A stretch of DNA of 64,000 nt from Pseudazoarcus sp963975885 (GCA_963975885.1 CAXBIS010000001.1:186001-250000); one strand, 5' to 3'; positions 16,537 through 25,355 are shown, numbered from the stretch's first letter. The notes: generated by a model not told the origin, from the letters alone. A program made the numbers and translations.

Positions 16537-19007
16537 GCACGCAGGCTGCGACGGGCGAACGCACGCTGCACGTGGGCGGAATGACTTGTGCTTCATGCGT
16601 CGCCCACGTTGAAAAGGCCCTGGCCAAGGTGCCGGGCGTGGAAGCCGCGAGCGTCAACCTCGCGACCGAGACTGCCACGGTTACGGCCGCGCCCGACGTC
16701 GCCTTCGAGGCGCTGGAGCAGGCGGTGGAGCGCGCCGGCTACGAGGTCGTGCGCGATGAGACCGTGCTCGACATCGAAGGCATGAGCTGCGCGGCCTGCG
16801 TCGGACGCGTCGAGAAGGTGCTCGCACGGGTGCCCGGCGTGGTCGACGCGAGCGTGAATCTCGCCGCGCGGCGTGCGCGCGTTGTGTCGGCAGGGTCGGT
16901 CGACACCGCGGCGCTGATCGAGGCGGTGAAGAAGGCCGGCTTCGAGGCCAGGCCGGCTGCCGCAGCGAACGAGGATGCGCGCGAGAATGCTGCCGAGATC
17001 GAGCGCCGCGAACTCGTGCGTGACGTGTGGATCGCCGCCGCGATGACGCTGCCGGTGTTCGTGCTGGAGATGGGTTCGCACCTGATTCCCGGCGTGCACG
17101 AGTGGGTGATGGCTACGCTGGGCCACACGCTGAACGGCTGGATTCAGGCCGTGCTGACCACCGCCGTGATGTTCGGCCCCGGGCTGCGTTTCTTCCGCAA
17201 GGGCGTGCCGGCCCTGCTGCGCGGCGCGCCGGACATGAATGCGCTGGTCGCGCTCGGCACCGGCGCGGCGTGGAGTTATTCGCTGGTCGCGCTGATCGCG
17301 CCGGGCCTGCTGCCGGAAGGCACGGCCAACGTGTATTTCGAGGCGGCGGCGGTGATCGTCACGCTGATCCTGGTCGGCCGGCTGCTCGAGGCCCGGGCGC
17401 GCGGCCGTACTTCGGAAGCCATTCGCCGGTTGATGAAGATCGCGCCGCGTACCGCGCGCGTGCGCCGCGACGGCGAAGCGGTGGAGATGCCGATCGGCGA
17501 GGTCGCGGTGGGCGACGTCATCGAGGTGCGCCCGGGCGAGAAGATCGCCGTGGACGGCGAGCTGATCGAGGGCGAATCCTTCGTGGACGAGTCCATGATC
17601 ACCGGCGAGCCGGTGCCGGTCGAGAAGGCCGCGGGCGACGCGGTGGTGGGCGGTACGCTGAACACGCGCGGCGCCTTCGCGTTCCGCGCCACCAAGGTCG
17701 GAGCCGACACGGTGCTCGCACAGATCATCCGCATGGTCGAACACGCGCAGGGTGCCAAGCTGCCGATCCAGGCGCTGGTCGACAAGGTGACCATGGTGTT
17801 CGTCCCCATCGTGATGGGCGTGGCGGCGCTGACCTTCATCGCGTGGATGATCTTCGGTGCCTCGCCCGCCTTGAGCTTCGCGCTGGTGTGCGCGGTGGCG
17901 GTGCTGATCGTCGCCTGCCCGTGCGCGATGGGGCTGGCCACGCCGACCTCGATCATGGTTGCCACCGGACGTGCGGCGGCGATGGGGGTGCTGTTCCGCA
18001 AGGGCGACGCGCTGCAGGAGCTGTCGCGCGCCGAGGTCGTGGCCTTCGACAAGACCGGCACGCTGACGCTGGGCAGACCGCAACTGACCGATCTGGTGAC
18101 CGCCGAGGGCTTCGAGCGCGAGGAGGTGCTCGCGTGGGTCGCCGCGGTCGAGCGGCGCTCCGAACACCCGATCGCCGAAGCCATCGTCGCCGCCGCGCGC
18201 GAAGCCGGATTAAAGGTGCCGGAGGCCGAGGGCTTCGAGGCCACGGCCGGTCACGGCGTGCGGGCGCAGGTCGCGGGGCGGCGCGTGGAAGTCGGTGCCG
18301 ATCGCATGATGCGCGGCCTCGGGCTGGATGTTTCCGTCTTCGCCGACACCGCTGAGCGCCTCGGCGACGAAGGCAAGAGCCCGCTCTATGCGGCCGTCGA
18401 TGGGCAACTCGCTGCCATCATTGCGGTGGCCGATCCGATCAAGGAGACCACGGTCGAGGCCGTACGCGCCCTGCACGCGATGAGGCTGAAGGTGGCCATG
18501 GTGACCGGCGACAACGCGCGCACCGCGCGCGCCATCGCGCGTCTGGCGGGCATCGACGATGTCGCCGCCGAGGTGCTGCCAGACGGCAAGGTCGAGGCGC
18601 TGGAACGGCTGCGCGGCGAGGGCAGGCGCATCGTCTTCGTCGGCGACGGCATCAACGATGCGCCTGCGCTGGCCTCGGCCGACGTGGGCATGGCCATCGG
18701 CAACGGCACCGATGTCGCCATCGAGAGCGCCGACGTGGTGCTGATGTCCGGCGATCTGGCCGGGGTGCCGCGCGCCATCGCGCTCTCGCGCGCGACCATG
18801 CGCAACATCCGCCAGAACCTGTTCTGGGCCTTCGCCTACAACGCGGCGCTGATCCCGCTCGCAGCCGGAGTGTTCTACCCGGCCTTCGGGCTGCTGCTCT
18901 CGCCCATCTTCGCGGCGGCCGCGATGTCGCTGTCGAGCGTGTTCGTGTTGAGCAACGCGCTTCGGTTGCGGTGGTTCGCCGTGGCGTCCGACCGCAGGGC
19001 GCTATAA
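16533..19007 (+). CDS. copA: Copper-exporting P1B-type ATPase
   Basis: An 824-residue inner-membrane pump moving Cu(I) from cytosol to periplasm with ATP. Two N-terminal HMA domains carry GGMTCASC (C19, C22) and GMSCAAC. Eight membrane segments; the transport site is CPC in VACPCAMGLATP (near 462). Catalytic parts: ITGEPVPVEK (actuator), DKTGTLT with the phosphorylated aspartate (near 506), SEHPIAEAI (the nucleotide-binding HP motif), and GDGINDAPAL (near 704). All key residues are present. It follows copZ in one operon; cueR lies 89 bp downstream on the same strand. Confidence 0.96.
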   Translation: MSTQAATGERTLHVGGMTCASCVAHVEKALAKVPGVEAASVNLATETATVTAAPDVAFEALEQAVERAGYEVVRDETVLDIEGMSCAACVGRVEKVLARVPGVVDASVNLAARRARVVSAGSVDTAALIEAVKKAGFEARPAAAANEDARENAAEIERRELVRDVWIAAAMTLPVFVLEMGSHLIPGVHEWVMATLGHTLNGWIQAVLTTAVMFGPGLRFFRKGVPALLRGAPDMNALVALGTGAAWSYSLVALIAPGLLPEGTANVYFEAAAVIVTLILVGRLLEARARGRTSEAIRRLMKIAPRTARVRRDGEAVEMPIGEVAVGDVIEVRPGEKIAVDGELIEGESFVDESMITGEPVPVEKAAGDAVVGGTLNTRGAFAFRATKVGADTVLAQIIRMVEHAQGAKLPIQALVDKVTMVFVPIVMGVAALTFIAWMIFGASPALSFALVCAVAVLIVACPCAMGLATPTSIMVATGRAAAMGVLFRKGDALQELSRAEVVAFDKTGTLTLGRPQLTDLVTAEGFEREEVLAWVAAVERRSEHPIAEAIVAAAREAGLKVPEAEGFEATAGHGVRAQVAGRRVEVGADRMMRGLGLDVSVFADTAERLGDEGKSPLYAAVDGQLAAIIAVADPIKETTVEAVRALHAMRLKVAMVTGDNARTARAIARLAGIDDVAAEVLPDGKVEALERLRGEGRRIVFVGDGINDAPALASADVGMAIGNGTDVAIESADVVLMSGDLAGVPRAIALSRATMRNIRQNLFWAFAYNAALIPLAAGVFYPAFGLLLSPIFAAAAMSLSSVFVLSNALRLRWFAVASDRRAL

Positions 19008-19041
19008 CCGAAGGGCATTGCGCCGTATGAGGCTTACATCC

Positions 19042-19067
19042 GGCGGATTACGCTGCGCTAATCCGCC
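19042..19067. repeat. REP-like palindrome
   Basis: GGCGGATTA (19042-19050) and TAATCCGCC (19059-19067) flank the 8-base CGCTGCGC; CTACG follows. This is the form of a dispersed REP-type palindrome seen between genes in many proteobacteria. It sits between copA and cueR and could stabilise the copZA transcript. Only this full copy was found in the window. Confidence 0.65.
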
Positions 19068-19095
19068 CTACGAGAATCGGGATTCAGGGGGAAGC

Positions 19096-19497
19096 ATGAA
19101 CATCGGCAAGGCCGCCGCCGCCTCGGGCGTTTCGGCGAAGATGATCCGCTACTACGAGTCGGTGGGCCTGATCCCGCCGGCGCGGCGCACCGACACCGCC
19201 TATCGCGTGTATTCGGACGCGGACGTGCATGTGCTGCGCTTCATCCGCCGCGCGCGCGATCTGGGATTCTCGGTCGACGCCATCCGCGACCTGCTCGCGC
19301 TGTGGCGCGACAAGAGCCGCGCCAGCGCGGACGTGAAACGCATCGCGCAGCTGCACATCGACGAGCTGGAATCGCGCATCGCCGCGCTGCAGGACATGGC
19401 CGGCACGCTGCGCCGGCTGGCCGAATGCTGTCACGGCGACGACCGGCCCGACTGCCCCATCCTCGGGGATCTGGGCGGCGACCGCCCTAGGGAGTGA
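19096..19497 (+). CDS. cueR: CueR, copper-responsive MerR-family regulator
   Basis: The ATG at 19096, after AGGGGGAAG, gives 133 residues. The N-terminal winged helix reads NIGKAAAASGVSAKMIRYYE; then the long coiled-coil and the metal-binding loop CCHGDDRPDCPIL, whose two cysteines about 8 residues apart are the CueR Cu(I) site. It would activate the dyad promoter at 16261. A longer reading frame extends upstream to 19018 but crosses the REP-like palindrome. The last 11 bp overlap the convergent alcohol dehydrogenase gene. Confidence 0.93.
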   Translation: MNIGKAAAASGVSAKMIRYYESVGLIPPARRTDTAYRVYSDADVHVLRFIRRARDLGFSVDAIRDLLALWRDKSRASADVKRIAQLHIDELESRIAALQDMAGTLRRLAECCHGDDRPDCPILGDLGGDRPRE

Positions 19498-20563
19498 TCG
19501 CCACCTTCAGCACGCCGTCGCGCTGGTTGGCGAACAGCTCGTAGGCCTCGACGATGTCGTCGAGCCGGAAACGGTGGGTGACCAGCGCCTGCGTGTCGAT
19601 GCGCCCGGAGGCGATCACGCTCATCAGGCGGCGCATGCGTTCCTTGCCGCCGGGGCACAGCGTGGTGATGATGCGATGGTCGCCCAGGCCGGCGGTGAAG
19701 GCGTCGAGCGGAATGCGCAGGTCGGTCGAGTACACGCCCAGCGACGACAGGGTGCCGCCCGGGCGCAGCACGCGCAGCGCCGCCTCGAAGGTCTCCTGCA
19801 GGCCCAGCGCCTCGATGGACACATCCACGCCGCGCCCGCCGGTGAGCTTCATGATCTCGGAGACCGGATCGACACGGCTGAAGTCGATGACGTGGTCGGC
19901 TCCCATGTTGCGCGCGACCTGCATGCGGGCCGGCACGGACTCGACCGCGATGATGGTCGCCGCGCCCATCAGGCGCGCGCCGGCCGTCGCGCACAGGCCG
20001 ATCGGCCCCTGCGCGAACACCGCTACCGTGTCGCCGATGCGCACGCTGCCCGATTCCGCGCCGCTGAAGCCGGTGGACAGGATGTCCGGGCACATCAGCA
20101 CCTGTTCGTCGGTGAGTCCGTCGGGCACCGGCGAGAGGTTGGCCATGGCGTCGGGCACCCGCAGGTATTCGGCCTGCGCGCCGTCGATGGTGTTGCCGAA
20201 ACGCCAGCCGCCCAGCGCTTTCCAGCCGTGTTCGGTGCCGGCGCCACACTGCGAATGTACGCCGCACAGCGAGGCATTGGAGTGGCCCGACGGCGTGATC
20301 GCGCCGGCGATCACGCGCTGCCCCTCGCGATAGCCCTGCACCGCCGAGCCGAGCTTCTCGATCACCCCGACCGGTTCGTGACCGATGGTCAGGCCGGGCT
20401 GCACCGGATACTCGCCCTTGAGGATGTGCACGTCGGTGCCGCAGATCGTGGTGGTCGTGATGCGGATCAGCGCGTCGAGCGGGCCGACGTCGGGAATCGG
20501 CTTGTCCACCAGTTCGATGCGTCCCGGGGCGGTGAATACGGTCGCTTTCATCATGGCGGTCAT
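19487..20563 (-). CDS. Zinc-dependent medium-chain alcohol dehydrogenase
   Basis: A 358-residue NAD(P)-dependent dehydrogenase. The start at 20563 has GAGGA upstream; an upstream extension overlaps the preceding gene and is rejected. Catalytic zinc region: ICGTDVHILKGE and GHEPVGVIE; Rossmann region: GDTVAVFAQGPIGLCATAGA (about 165-185). The CPDILSTGFSG and GRGVDVSIEALG segments resemble the secondary alcohol/formaldehyde-type branch. It is the last gene of the second copper-ATPase operon, 43 bp after the ferritin-like gene, an unusual partner for copper genes. Possible roles are aldehyde or glutathione-adduct detoxification; the substrate cannot be read from sequence. Confidence 0.88.
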   Translation of the reverse strand: MTAMMKATVFTAPGRIELVDKPIPDVGPLDALIRITTTTICGTDVHILKGEYPVQPGLTIGHEPVGVIEKLGSAVQGYREGQRVIAGAITPSGHSNASLCGVHSQCGAGTEHGWKALGGWRFGNTIDGAQAEYLRVPDAMANLSPVPDGLTDEQVLMCPDILSTGFSGAESGSVRIGDTVAVFAQGPIGLCATAGARLMGAATIIAVESVPARMQVARNMGADHVIDFSRVDPVSEIMKLTGGRGVDVSIEALGLQETFEAALRVLRPGGTLSSLGVYSTDLRIPLDAFTAGLGDHRIITTLCPGGKERMRRLMSVIASGRIDTQALVTHRFRLDDIVEAYELFANQRDGVLKVAITP

Positions 20564-20606
20564 CGGGGTGTCCTCGGATGCAGATGGTGGCGGTGGGCGG
20601 TGCGAG

Positions 20607-21071
20607 TCACAGCGCGTCGAGCCGCGACATGTCGCGCACCAGGCGTCGCGTTTCCGCCTCGTGGCTGGCGGCGAGCGCGGCGAAGAAGTCGCGCTCGTCG
20701 CCGATCGGTGCAGTCTCTGCACGGTGGCGGTAGAGGTCTTCCATGGTCTTGTGGATGGCCAGCGCGTTGGCCAGCAGATCCTCGACCGCCTTGTCGCCGA
20801 CCGCATCGCACAGGCGTGCGACGACTGACGGCTGCGGAAATTCCGTGGTGTCATCGAACCAGGTCTCGAGCACGTTGCGATGCTCTTTGCCATCGGCCAG
20901 ATAGCGCGACAGTGCAGTATGCATCTGGCGTTCGTGCTCGGCCAGATAGCGCAGCGCCATGCGGGCGCGCTCGTCGACGCACTCGCAGCTCGACTGCTCG
21001 TACTGACGCGCCAGTTCGGCGTGGGTGCGGACGGCCCATTCGATGAGTTCGCGGACTCGATGAAATCGCAT
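20607..21071 (-). CDS. Ferritin-like/rubrerythrin-like helical protein
   Basis: The ATG at 21071 follows GGAGGA and gives 154 residues: RVRELIEWAVRTHAELARQY, then YLAEHERQMHTALSRYL, then ALAIHKTMEDLYRHRAE and AASHEAETRRL. The spaced E, H and ExxH patterns over four helices resemble ferritin-like diiron proteins, though the ligand set is not complete by eye. CEC (residues 28-30) might bind metal. It is in the second copper-ATPase operon, between a DUF2933 gene and the alcohol dehydrogenase. A metal-storage or redox role is inferred only. Confidence 0.6.
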   Translation of the reverse strand: MRFHRVRELIEWAVRTHAELARQYEQSSCECVDERARMALRYLAEHERQMHTALSRYLADGKEHRNVLETWFDDTTEFPQPSVVARLCDAVGDKAVEDLLANALAIHKTMEDLYRHRAETAPIGDERDFFAALAASHEAETRRLVRDMSRLDAL

Positions 21072-21172
21072 GTCGTCCTCCTCTGGCTGATTGCGATCGA
21101 TCATGTTCAGGATGGAGCACGGCAGGCCGCTCGGTGTTGACGCGTGTCAACCGTCGTGCCGACACGCCTGGT

Positions 21173-21400
21173 TCACTTGTGTCCTCGGTGCATGAACAGA
21201 TGCAGCAGCGGGCAGGCCGCGACGAGGAGCCAGGGTGCGATGTAGGCCCAGTGCTCGCGGTGCTCGAACAGCAGCATCGCGCCGATCAGCCCTGCGGCGG
21301 CGGGCAGCACCCATTTGACCGTGCCGGCAGGCTTCGGGGCCGGCGCGTCGGGATCGGCCGCTGCGCGGCGGGGCGGCATGAACTTCTCGTGATCGCACAT
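21173..21400 (-). CDS. DUF2933 small membrane protein (copy 1)
   Basis: The ATG at 21400, with GGAGAA 6 bases upstream, gives 75 residues beginning MCDHEKFMPPRR. The membrane part has two hydrophobic stretches around EHREHW, ending LVAACPLLHLFMHRGHK. The conserved histidines (HREHW, LLHLFMHRGH) and the CDH N-terminus are plausible copper ligands; that is inference. It shares the same plan with the genes at 22657 and 31001. Part of the second copper-ATPase operon. Confidence 0.82.
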   Translation of the reverse strand: MCDHEKFMPPRRAAADPDAPAPKPAGTVKWVLPAAAGLIGAMLLFEHREHWAYIAPWLLVAACPLLHLFMHRGHK

Positions 21401-21456
21401 GATGTTCTCCGGCATGCAGATGGTCGGTTTCTCGATGATGGCTGACAGTGGTGCCG

Positions 21457-21975
21457 TCAATGTTTGCCGTGACAGGACGCGCCTCCGGGTGAGCGCTGGC
21501 TGCCGAAGCGCGGACCGACTTCGAGATTGCCGACCTCGCATTCTTCGGTGAAGTGCACGAATCCGCGCTTCAGGGCGCTTGCCCAGCCAACGCCCAGCTT
21601 CGCGCCTGCCGCGACGAGGGCCGACTCGATGTCCTCCGCGCTTACCTGAAGAAGGTCATAGGTGATCCTGACGCGGGACGCCTCGGCCTCGACCGCTTCG
21701 ATGCCCATGAGGGTCTTCACGTGTTCGATGACGGTGTGTGCCTGCTCCGGAGCCAGCGGCGCGTTCAACTCGAAGCTACGCTGCTTGAGCACGCTGCGCC
21801 CTTCCTGTTTGGGGGCCGGACGCCCGTGCAGGCCGATGAACAGGTGGGGATGGGACAGGAAGCGGTCCCGGCATTGCGCGGAGCAAAAGGCATAACGGCT
21901 GCCGGCGTAGTCGTGCGCGAAACTGGCGGCATCCACTTCCATGCCGCAAACGACGTCCTTCACTCTTTCAGTCAT
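21457..21975 (-). CDS. YHS-domain protein with degenerate HMA-like second domain
   Basis: The ATG at 21975 after GGAGA gives 172 residues. The N-terminal YHS domain reads VKDVVCGMEVD, then YAFCSAQCRDRFLSHP (metal-binding cysteines of the CxxC-like kind). The middle (SFELNAPLAPEQAHTVIEHV, then DLLQVSAEDIESALVAAG) has the beta-alpha-beta pattern of an HMA domain but lacks its CxxC. The tail has FTEECEVGNLEVGP and ends SCHGKH, possibly another metal site. YHS domains often pair with copper pumps. The stop of the preceding methyltransferase-like gene overlaps its start by 8 bp, suggesting coupling. Confidence 0.78.
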   Translation of the reverse strand: MTERVKDVVCGMEVDAASFAHDYAGSRYAFCSAQCRDRFLSHPHLFIGLHGRPAPKQEGRSVLKQRSFELNAPLAPEQAHTVIEHVKTLMGIEAVEAEASRVRITYDLLQVSAEDIESALVAAGAKLGVGWASALKRGFVHFTEECEVGNLEVGPRFGSQRSPGGASCHGKH

Positions 21976-22660
21976 TTCGTTCTCCGTTCGATTGTCGTGG
22001 GGGGGAGCCGTCGGGCGACGTCGGCAGGGTTTGTCTGCCAAGCCGCGGGACGAAGGCGGGGGTCCGTCTCATGTAGTCGCGGTAAGCGTCGCCGAACGCG
22101 GCGATGGAGTCCGCTTCTTCGCGGCGCGCAAGTCGGGCGTAGACGATCAGTAGCACCGGGAACATCGCCAGTGTGATCAGGGTGGGCCACTGCAACAGGA
22201 AGCCGAACATGATCAGCACGAAGCCGATGTACTGGGGATGGCGGACGTAAGCGTACGGGCCGGTGACGGCGAGGCGATGTTCGCGCTGTGCCGCGTACAG
22301 CACCGGCCAGGCTTTGGCGAGCAGCCAGAAACCGCCGATGATGAAAGCCGTGCTGAGGATGTGGAAGGGGCCGAAGTGCGGGTTGGATTCCCAGCCGAAG
22401 GTCATTTCGAGCAGATGCCCGGCATCGTGCGAGAGCCAGTCGATGCCCGGAAAGCGTGACGAGAGCCAGCCCGACAGCAGATAGATGGTCAGCGGGAAAC
22501 CGTACATCTCGGTGAACAGCGCCACGATGAAGGCCGAGTAGGCCCCGAACGAGCGCCAGTCGCGAGTCGTCTGCGGCCTCGCAAAGCTGAACGCGAACGC
22601 GATGAACAGCACCGAGTTGAGCAGCACCAGCGACCACAGGCCGTAGGCTTCGCCGTTCAT
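21968..22660 (-). CDS. Isoprenylcysteine carboxyl methyltransferase-like membrane protein
   Basis: A 230-residue polytopic protein. The C-terminal half carries the ICMT/PEMT signature TGPYAYVRHPQYIGFVLIMF (about 132-151) and a downstream RREEADSIAAFGDAYRDYMR segment, the SAM-binding part in this family. At least five hydrophobic segments are visible. Bacterial members next to metal pumps are common but their methyl acceptor is unknown. The start overlaps the end of the DUF2933 gene (ATGA at 22657-22660) and the end overlaps the YHS gene, so three genes are coupled. Confidence 0.82.
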   Translation of the reverse strand: MNGEAYGLWSLVLLNSVLFIAFAFSFARPQTTRDWRSFGAYSAFIVALFTEMYGFPLTIYLLSGWLSSRFPGIDWLSHDAGHLLEMTFGWESNPHFGPFHILSTAFIIGGFWLLAKAWPVLYAAQREHRLAVTGPYAYVRHPQYIGFVLIMFGFLLQWPTLITLAMFPVLLIVYARLARREEADSIAAFGDAYRDYMRRTPAFVPRLGRQTLPTSPDGSPPRQSNGERND

Positions 22661-22911
22661 TTGCGCTCATCCTCGTGATGGTTATGTGCGCCGTGAGAAT
22701 GGCCGCGGTGCATGAAAACGTGCATCAGCGGGCAGGCGAGCAGGATCAGCCAGGGGAGCGCGCCGAGCACATGGACGCGGTGCTCTGCGATCAGCAGACC
22801 GGCGGCCAGTGCCATGAAGCCGATGAACACCCATTTGGCCCGGCCATGGTTGCCTTCCCTGGGCGGTGTGCTATGGGTGACGTTTTTGCCGGCAGGTTCA
22901 TGTGTGCTCAT
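22657..22911 (-). CDS. DUF2933 small membrane protein (copy 2)
   Basis: 84 residues: a soluble N-terminus (MSTHEPAGKNVTHSTPP), two membrane segments around AEHRVHVLGALPW and a histidine-rich end (HVFMHRGHSHGAHNHHEDER). It lies 10 bp after the second copper ATPase and shares an ATGA junction with the methyltransferase-like gene. The AEHR-H-W/PW-ACPL-H-FMHRGH pattern is common to the three copies in the window. The longer histidine tail suggests metal binding. Confidence 0.83.
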   Translation of the reverse strand: MSTHEPAGKNVTHSTPPREGNHGRAKWVFIGFMALAAGLLIAEHRVHVLGALPWLILLACPLMHVFMHRGHSHGAHNHHEDERK

Positions 22912-22921
22912 GCGTGGCTCC

Positions 22922-25222
22922 TTAGGGATTCGTGCGTTGCAGATTCGCCGCGTCGAGTCGTGCGCGCTTGAGCAGCAGCGAGTTGCCGATCACCGACAGC
23001 GAGCTGGCCGTCATCGCGACGACGCCGACCATCGGATGCAGCAGGCCCAGCGCAGCCACCGGAATTGCGGCGAGGTTGTAGAACCACGCCCAGAACAGGT
23101 TCTGCACGATCTTCGAGAAGGTCGCGCGGGACAGACGGATGGCCTCGACGACGCGACTCAGCTCACCGCTGACCAGCGTCACGTCGGCCGCCTCGATGGC
23201 GACGTCGGCACCGGCGCCGATGGCGATGCCGACGTTGGCCTGCTTGAGCGCGGGCGCGTCGTTGATGCCGTCGCCGACCATCGCGACGTGATCGCCGTAC
23301 TCGCGCTGCAGCGCGCGGATGGCGTCTACCTTGCCCTCGGGCAGCACGCCGGCCATGACCTCGTCGACGCCGACCTGATCGGCGACAAAGCGCGCCGTGC
23401 GCTCGTTGTCGCCGGTGACCATGGCGACGCGGATGCCCAGCGCGTGCAGGGCCGCGATGGCGTCGCGCGAATCGGGCTTGACCGTGTCGGCGACGGCGAC
23501 GATGCCGGCGGCGCGATCGTCGATGGCGATGAGCATCGCGGTCTTGCCGTCGTTCTCGAGCTGCTTGAGCGCATCTTCGAGCGCGGCGTGGTCGATATCC
23601 GCCTCGTCGAGCAGCCGGCGGCTGCCGACGCGGGTCAGGCGGCCGTCGACCTCGCCCTGCACGCCGCGCGCGGTGATGGCCTTGAAGGCCTGTACGGCAG
23701 GGACCTCGATGCCGCGCTCGCGTGCGCCGGCGACGATGGACTGGCCGAGCGGATGTTCCGAACCGGCCTCGACCGATGCTGCGGCGCGCAGCACGGTTGC
23801 CTCGTCGAAGCCGTCGGCGGCGATAACGTCGGTGAGTGCGGGCTGGCCACGGGTGATGGTGCCGGTCTTGTCGAGCACCACCACCTTGATGTCCTTGAGC
23901 GTCTGGATGGCCTCGCCGGAGCGGATCAGCACGCCGCGCTCGGCGCCCAGGCCCGAGCCGACCATCAGCGCGGTGGGCGTGGCCAGCCCGAGCGCGCAGG
24001 GGCAGGCGATGACCAGTACGGCCACCGCCGACAGCGTTGCGACGGTGAGCCGTCCGAGTGTCGGATCGACCCACGGCAGGAAGCTCGCGCCCCAGTCGAG
24101 CACCGGGCGCAAGGTGTCGAAGAACACCAGCCACAGCACGAAGCTCGCCAGGCTGACGACGATCACCGCCGGCACGAAGCGGCCGGTGACGCGGTCGGCG
24201 AATTCCTGGATCGGCACCTTGGAGCCCTGTGCCTGCTCGACCAGACGGATCACCTGCGCGAGAAAGGTGTCCGCGCCGACGCGCGTGGCGCGCACGCGCA
24301 GCACGCCTTCCTTGTTGATCGTCGCGCCGATCACCGCATCGCCCGGACCCTTCTCGACCGGCACCGATTCGCCGGTGGCGATGGATTCGTCGAGGTGGCT
24401 CGCGCCGTCGACGATCTCGCCGTCGGTCGGCACCTTTGCGCCGGGTCGCACGATCATCACGTCGCCGATCTGCAACTCCGCTACGGCGACCTCGACCTCC
24501 GCGCCGTCACGCACCACCGTCGCGGTCTTCGCGCCCAGCGTGACGAGCTTGCGGATGGCCTGCGAAGCGCGGCCCTTGGCGCGGGTTTCCAGATAGCGGC
24601 CGAGCAGGTGAAAGGTCATGATGGTCGCGGCCATCTCGATGAACGAGGTCATCGGATAGAAGAAGCCGAGCAGCCCGATCAGGTAGGGCGGCAGGCTGCC
24701 CAGCGAGATCAGCACGTCCATGTTGGCCGTGCGGTTGGTCAGCGAGCGCCAGGCCGAGCGGTGGGTCGCCAGCCCGCCGCAGGTGAACACCACCGGAAAG
24801 GCGAGCAGCGCGACGATGGCTAGATAGCCCGGCACCGGCTGCCAGAACATGTGCGGCACCATCAGCAGCATGATCAGCGTGGTCGGCACCGCCGCGATCC
24901 ACAGCCGCTTGCTTGCCAGCGCTAGGTAACGTTCCTCCGATGCGGTCTCGCTGACGGCGGCGTCCTTGCCGTGCGTCTGGACCGAATCGACGTCGTAGCC
25001 GGCGCGCTCGACCGCGTGCCGGATGGCTTCCGGAGCAGTCGTCGCGGCATCGAATTCGACGTTGACGCGATGACTGGCGATGCTGGTCTCGATGCGCCCG
25101 ACCCCGTCGAGCCGACGGATCGATTCGCTCACCAGGCCGGCGCAGTGATCGCTGCCCATGCCCGGCACGATCAGGGTGAGTCGGGCGTCGCTTCTGGGGG
25201 AGGTGCTTGCTGCATTGTTCAT
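22922..25222 (-). CDS. Second copper-translocating P1B-type ATPase with degenerate HMA domain
   Basis: A 766-residue pump of the copper group. The single N-terminal HMA-like domain has GMGSDHCAG (residues 21-29) where CxxC would be, so one cysteine and a histidine remain. The membrane site is CPC in IACPCALGLATP (near 406), the phosphorylation motif DKTGTIT near 449, SEHPLGQSI as the HP motif, and GDGINDAPAL near the end. All catalytic residues are intact. It heads an operon of seven minus-strand genes to 19487 and lies 118 bp downstream of a copper-box-like site at 25340. A role in export or in loading periplasmic copper enzymes (CtpA/FixI-like) are both possible. Confidence 0.93.
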   Translation of the reverse strand: MNNAASTSPRSDARLTLIVPGMGSDHCAGLVSESIRRLDGVGRIETSIASHRVNVEFDAATTAPEAIRHAVERAGYDVDSVQTHGKDAAVSETASEERYLALASKRLWIAAVPTTLIMLLMVPHMFWQPVPGYLAIVALLAFPVVFTCGGLATHRSAWRSLTNRTANMDVLISLGSLPPYLIGLLGFFYPMTSFIEMAATIMTFHLLGRYLETRAKGRASQAIRKLVTLGAKTATVVRDGAEVEVAVAELQIGDVMIVRPGAKVPTDGEIVDGASHLDESIATGESVPVEKGPGDAVIGATINKEGVLRVRATRVGADTFLAQVIRLVEQAQGSKVPIQEFADRVTGRFVPAVIVVSLASFVLWLVFFDTLRPVLDWGASFLPWVDPTLGRLTVATLSAVAVLVIACPCALGLATPTALMVGSGLGAERGVLIRSGEAIQTLKDIKVVVLDKTGTITRGQPALTDVIAADGFDEATVLRAAASVEAGSEHPLGQSIVAGARERGIEVPAVQAFKAITARGVQGEVDGRLTRVGSRRLLDEADIDHAALEDALKQLENDGKTAMLIAIDDRAAGIVAVADTVKPDSRDAIAALHALGIRVAMVTGDNERTARFVADQVGVDEVMAGVLPEGKVDAIRALQREYGDHVAMVGDGINDAPALKQANVGIAIGAGADVAIEAADVTLVSGELSRVVEAIRLSRATFSKIVQNLFWAWFYNLAAIPVAALGLLHPMVGVVAMTASSLSVIGNSLLLKRARLDAANLQRTNP

Positions 25223-25339
25223 GACGGTTCCTGTGCGCTCGGGCTTGTCGGCTGGTCACGGCGCGCGATCGTCAGTGCGTGGAGGAGAGTCGGCACTATT
25301 ATTTTGTGACCGTGCCGCTTAGTGGCGGATTACGGGAAG

Positions 25340-25355
25340 GTTACGGATTTGTCAT
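25340..25355. promoter_or_regulatory. Copper-box-like site upstream of second copper ATPase
   Basis: GTTACG-GATT-TGTCAT, an imperfect form of the 16-bp site repeated at the copper operons of the window (best copy at 35221). It sits 118-133 bp before the ATPase start. The rest of the 249-bp gap 25223-25470 shows no gene; GGCGGATTACGG at 25324 resembles half of the REP-like element at 19042. Confidence 0.6.

Noticed and set aside
20564..20893. N-terminal extension of the alcohol dehydrogenase
   Set aside because: Overlaps the ferritin-like gene; the ATG at 20563 gives the family N-terminus.
22712..24823. 703-codon open frame opposite the second copper ATPase
   Set aside because: Antisense to a complete P-type ATPase; low-complexity product with no family.
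25324..25335. GGCGGATTACGG as a second REP-like element
   Set aside because: Only one arm is present with no matching inverted arm nearby; chance match possible.
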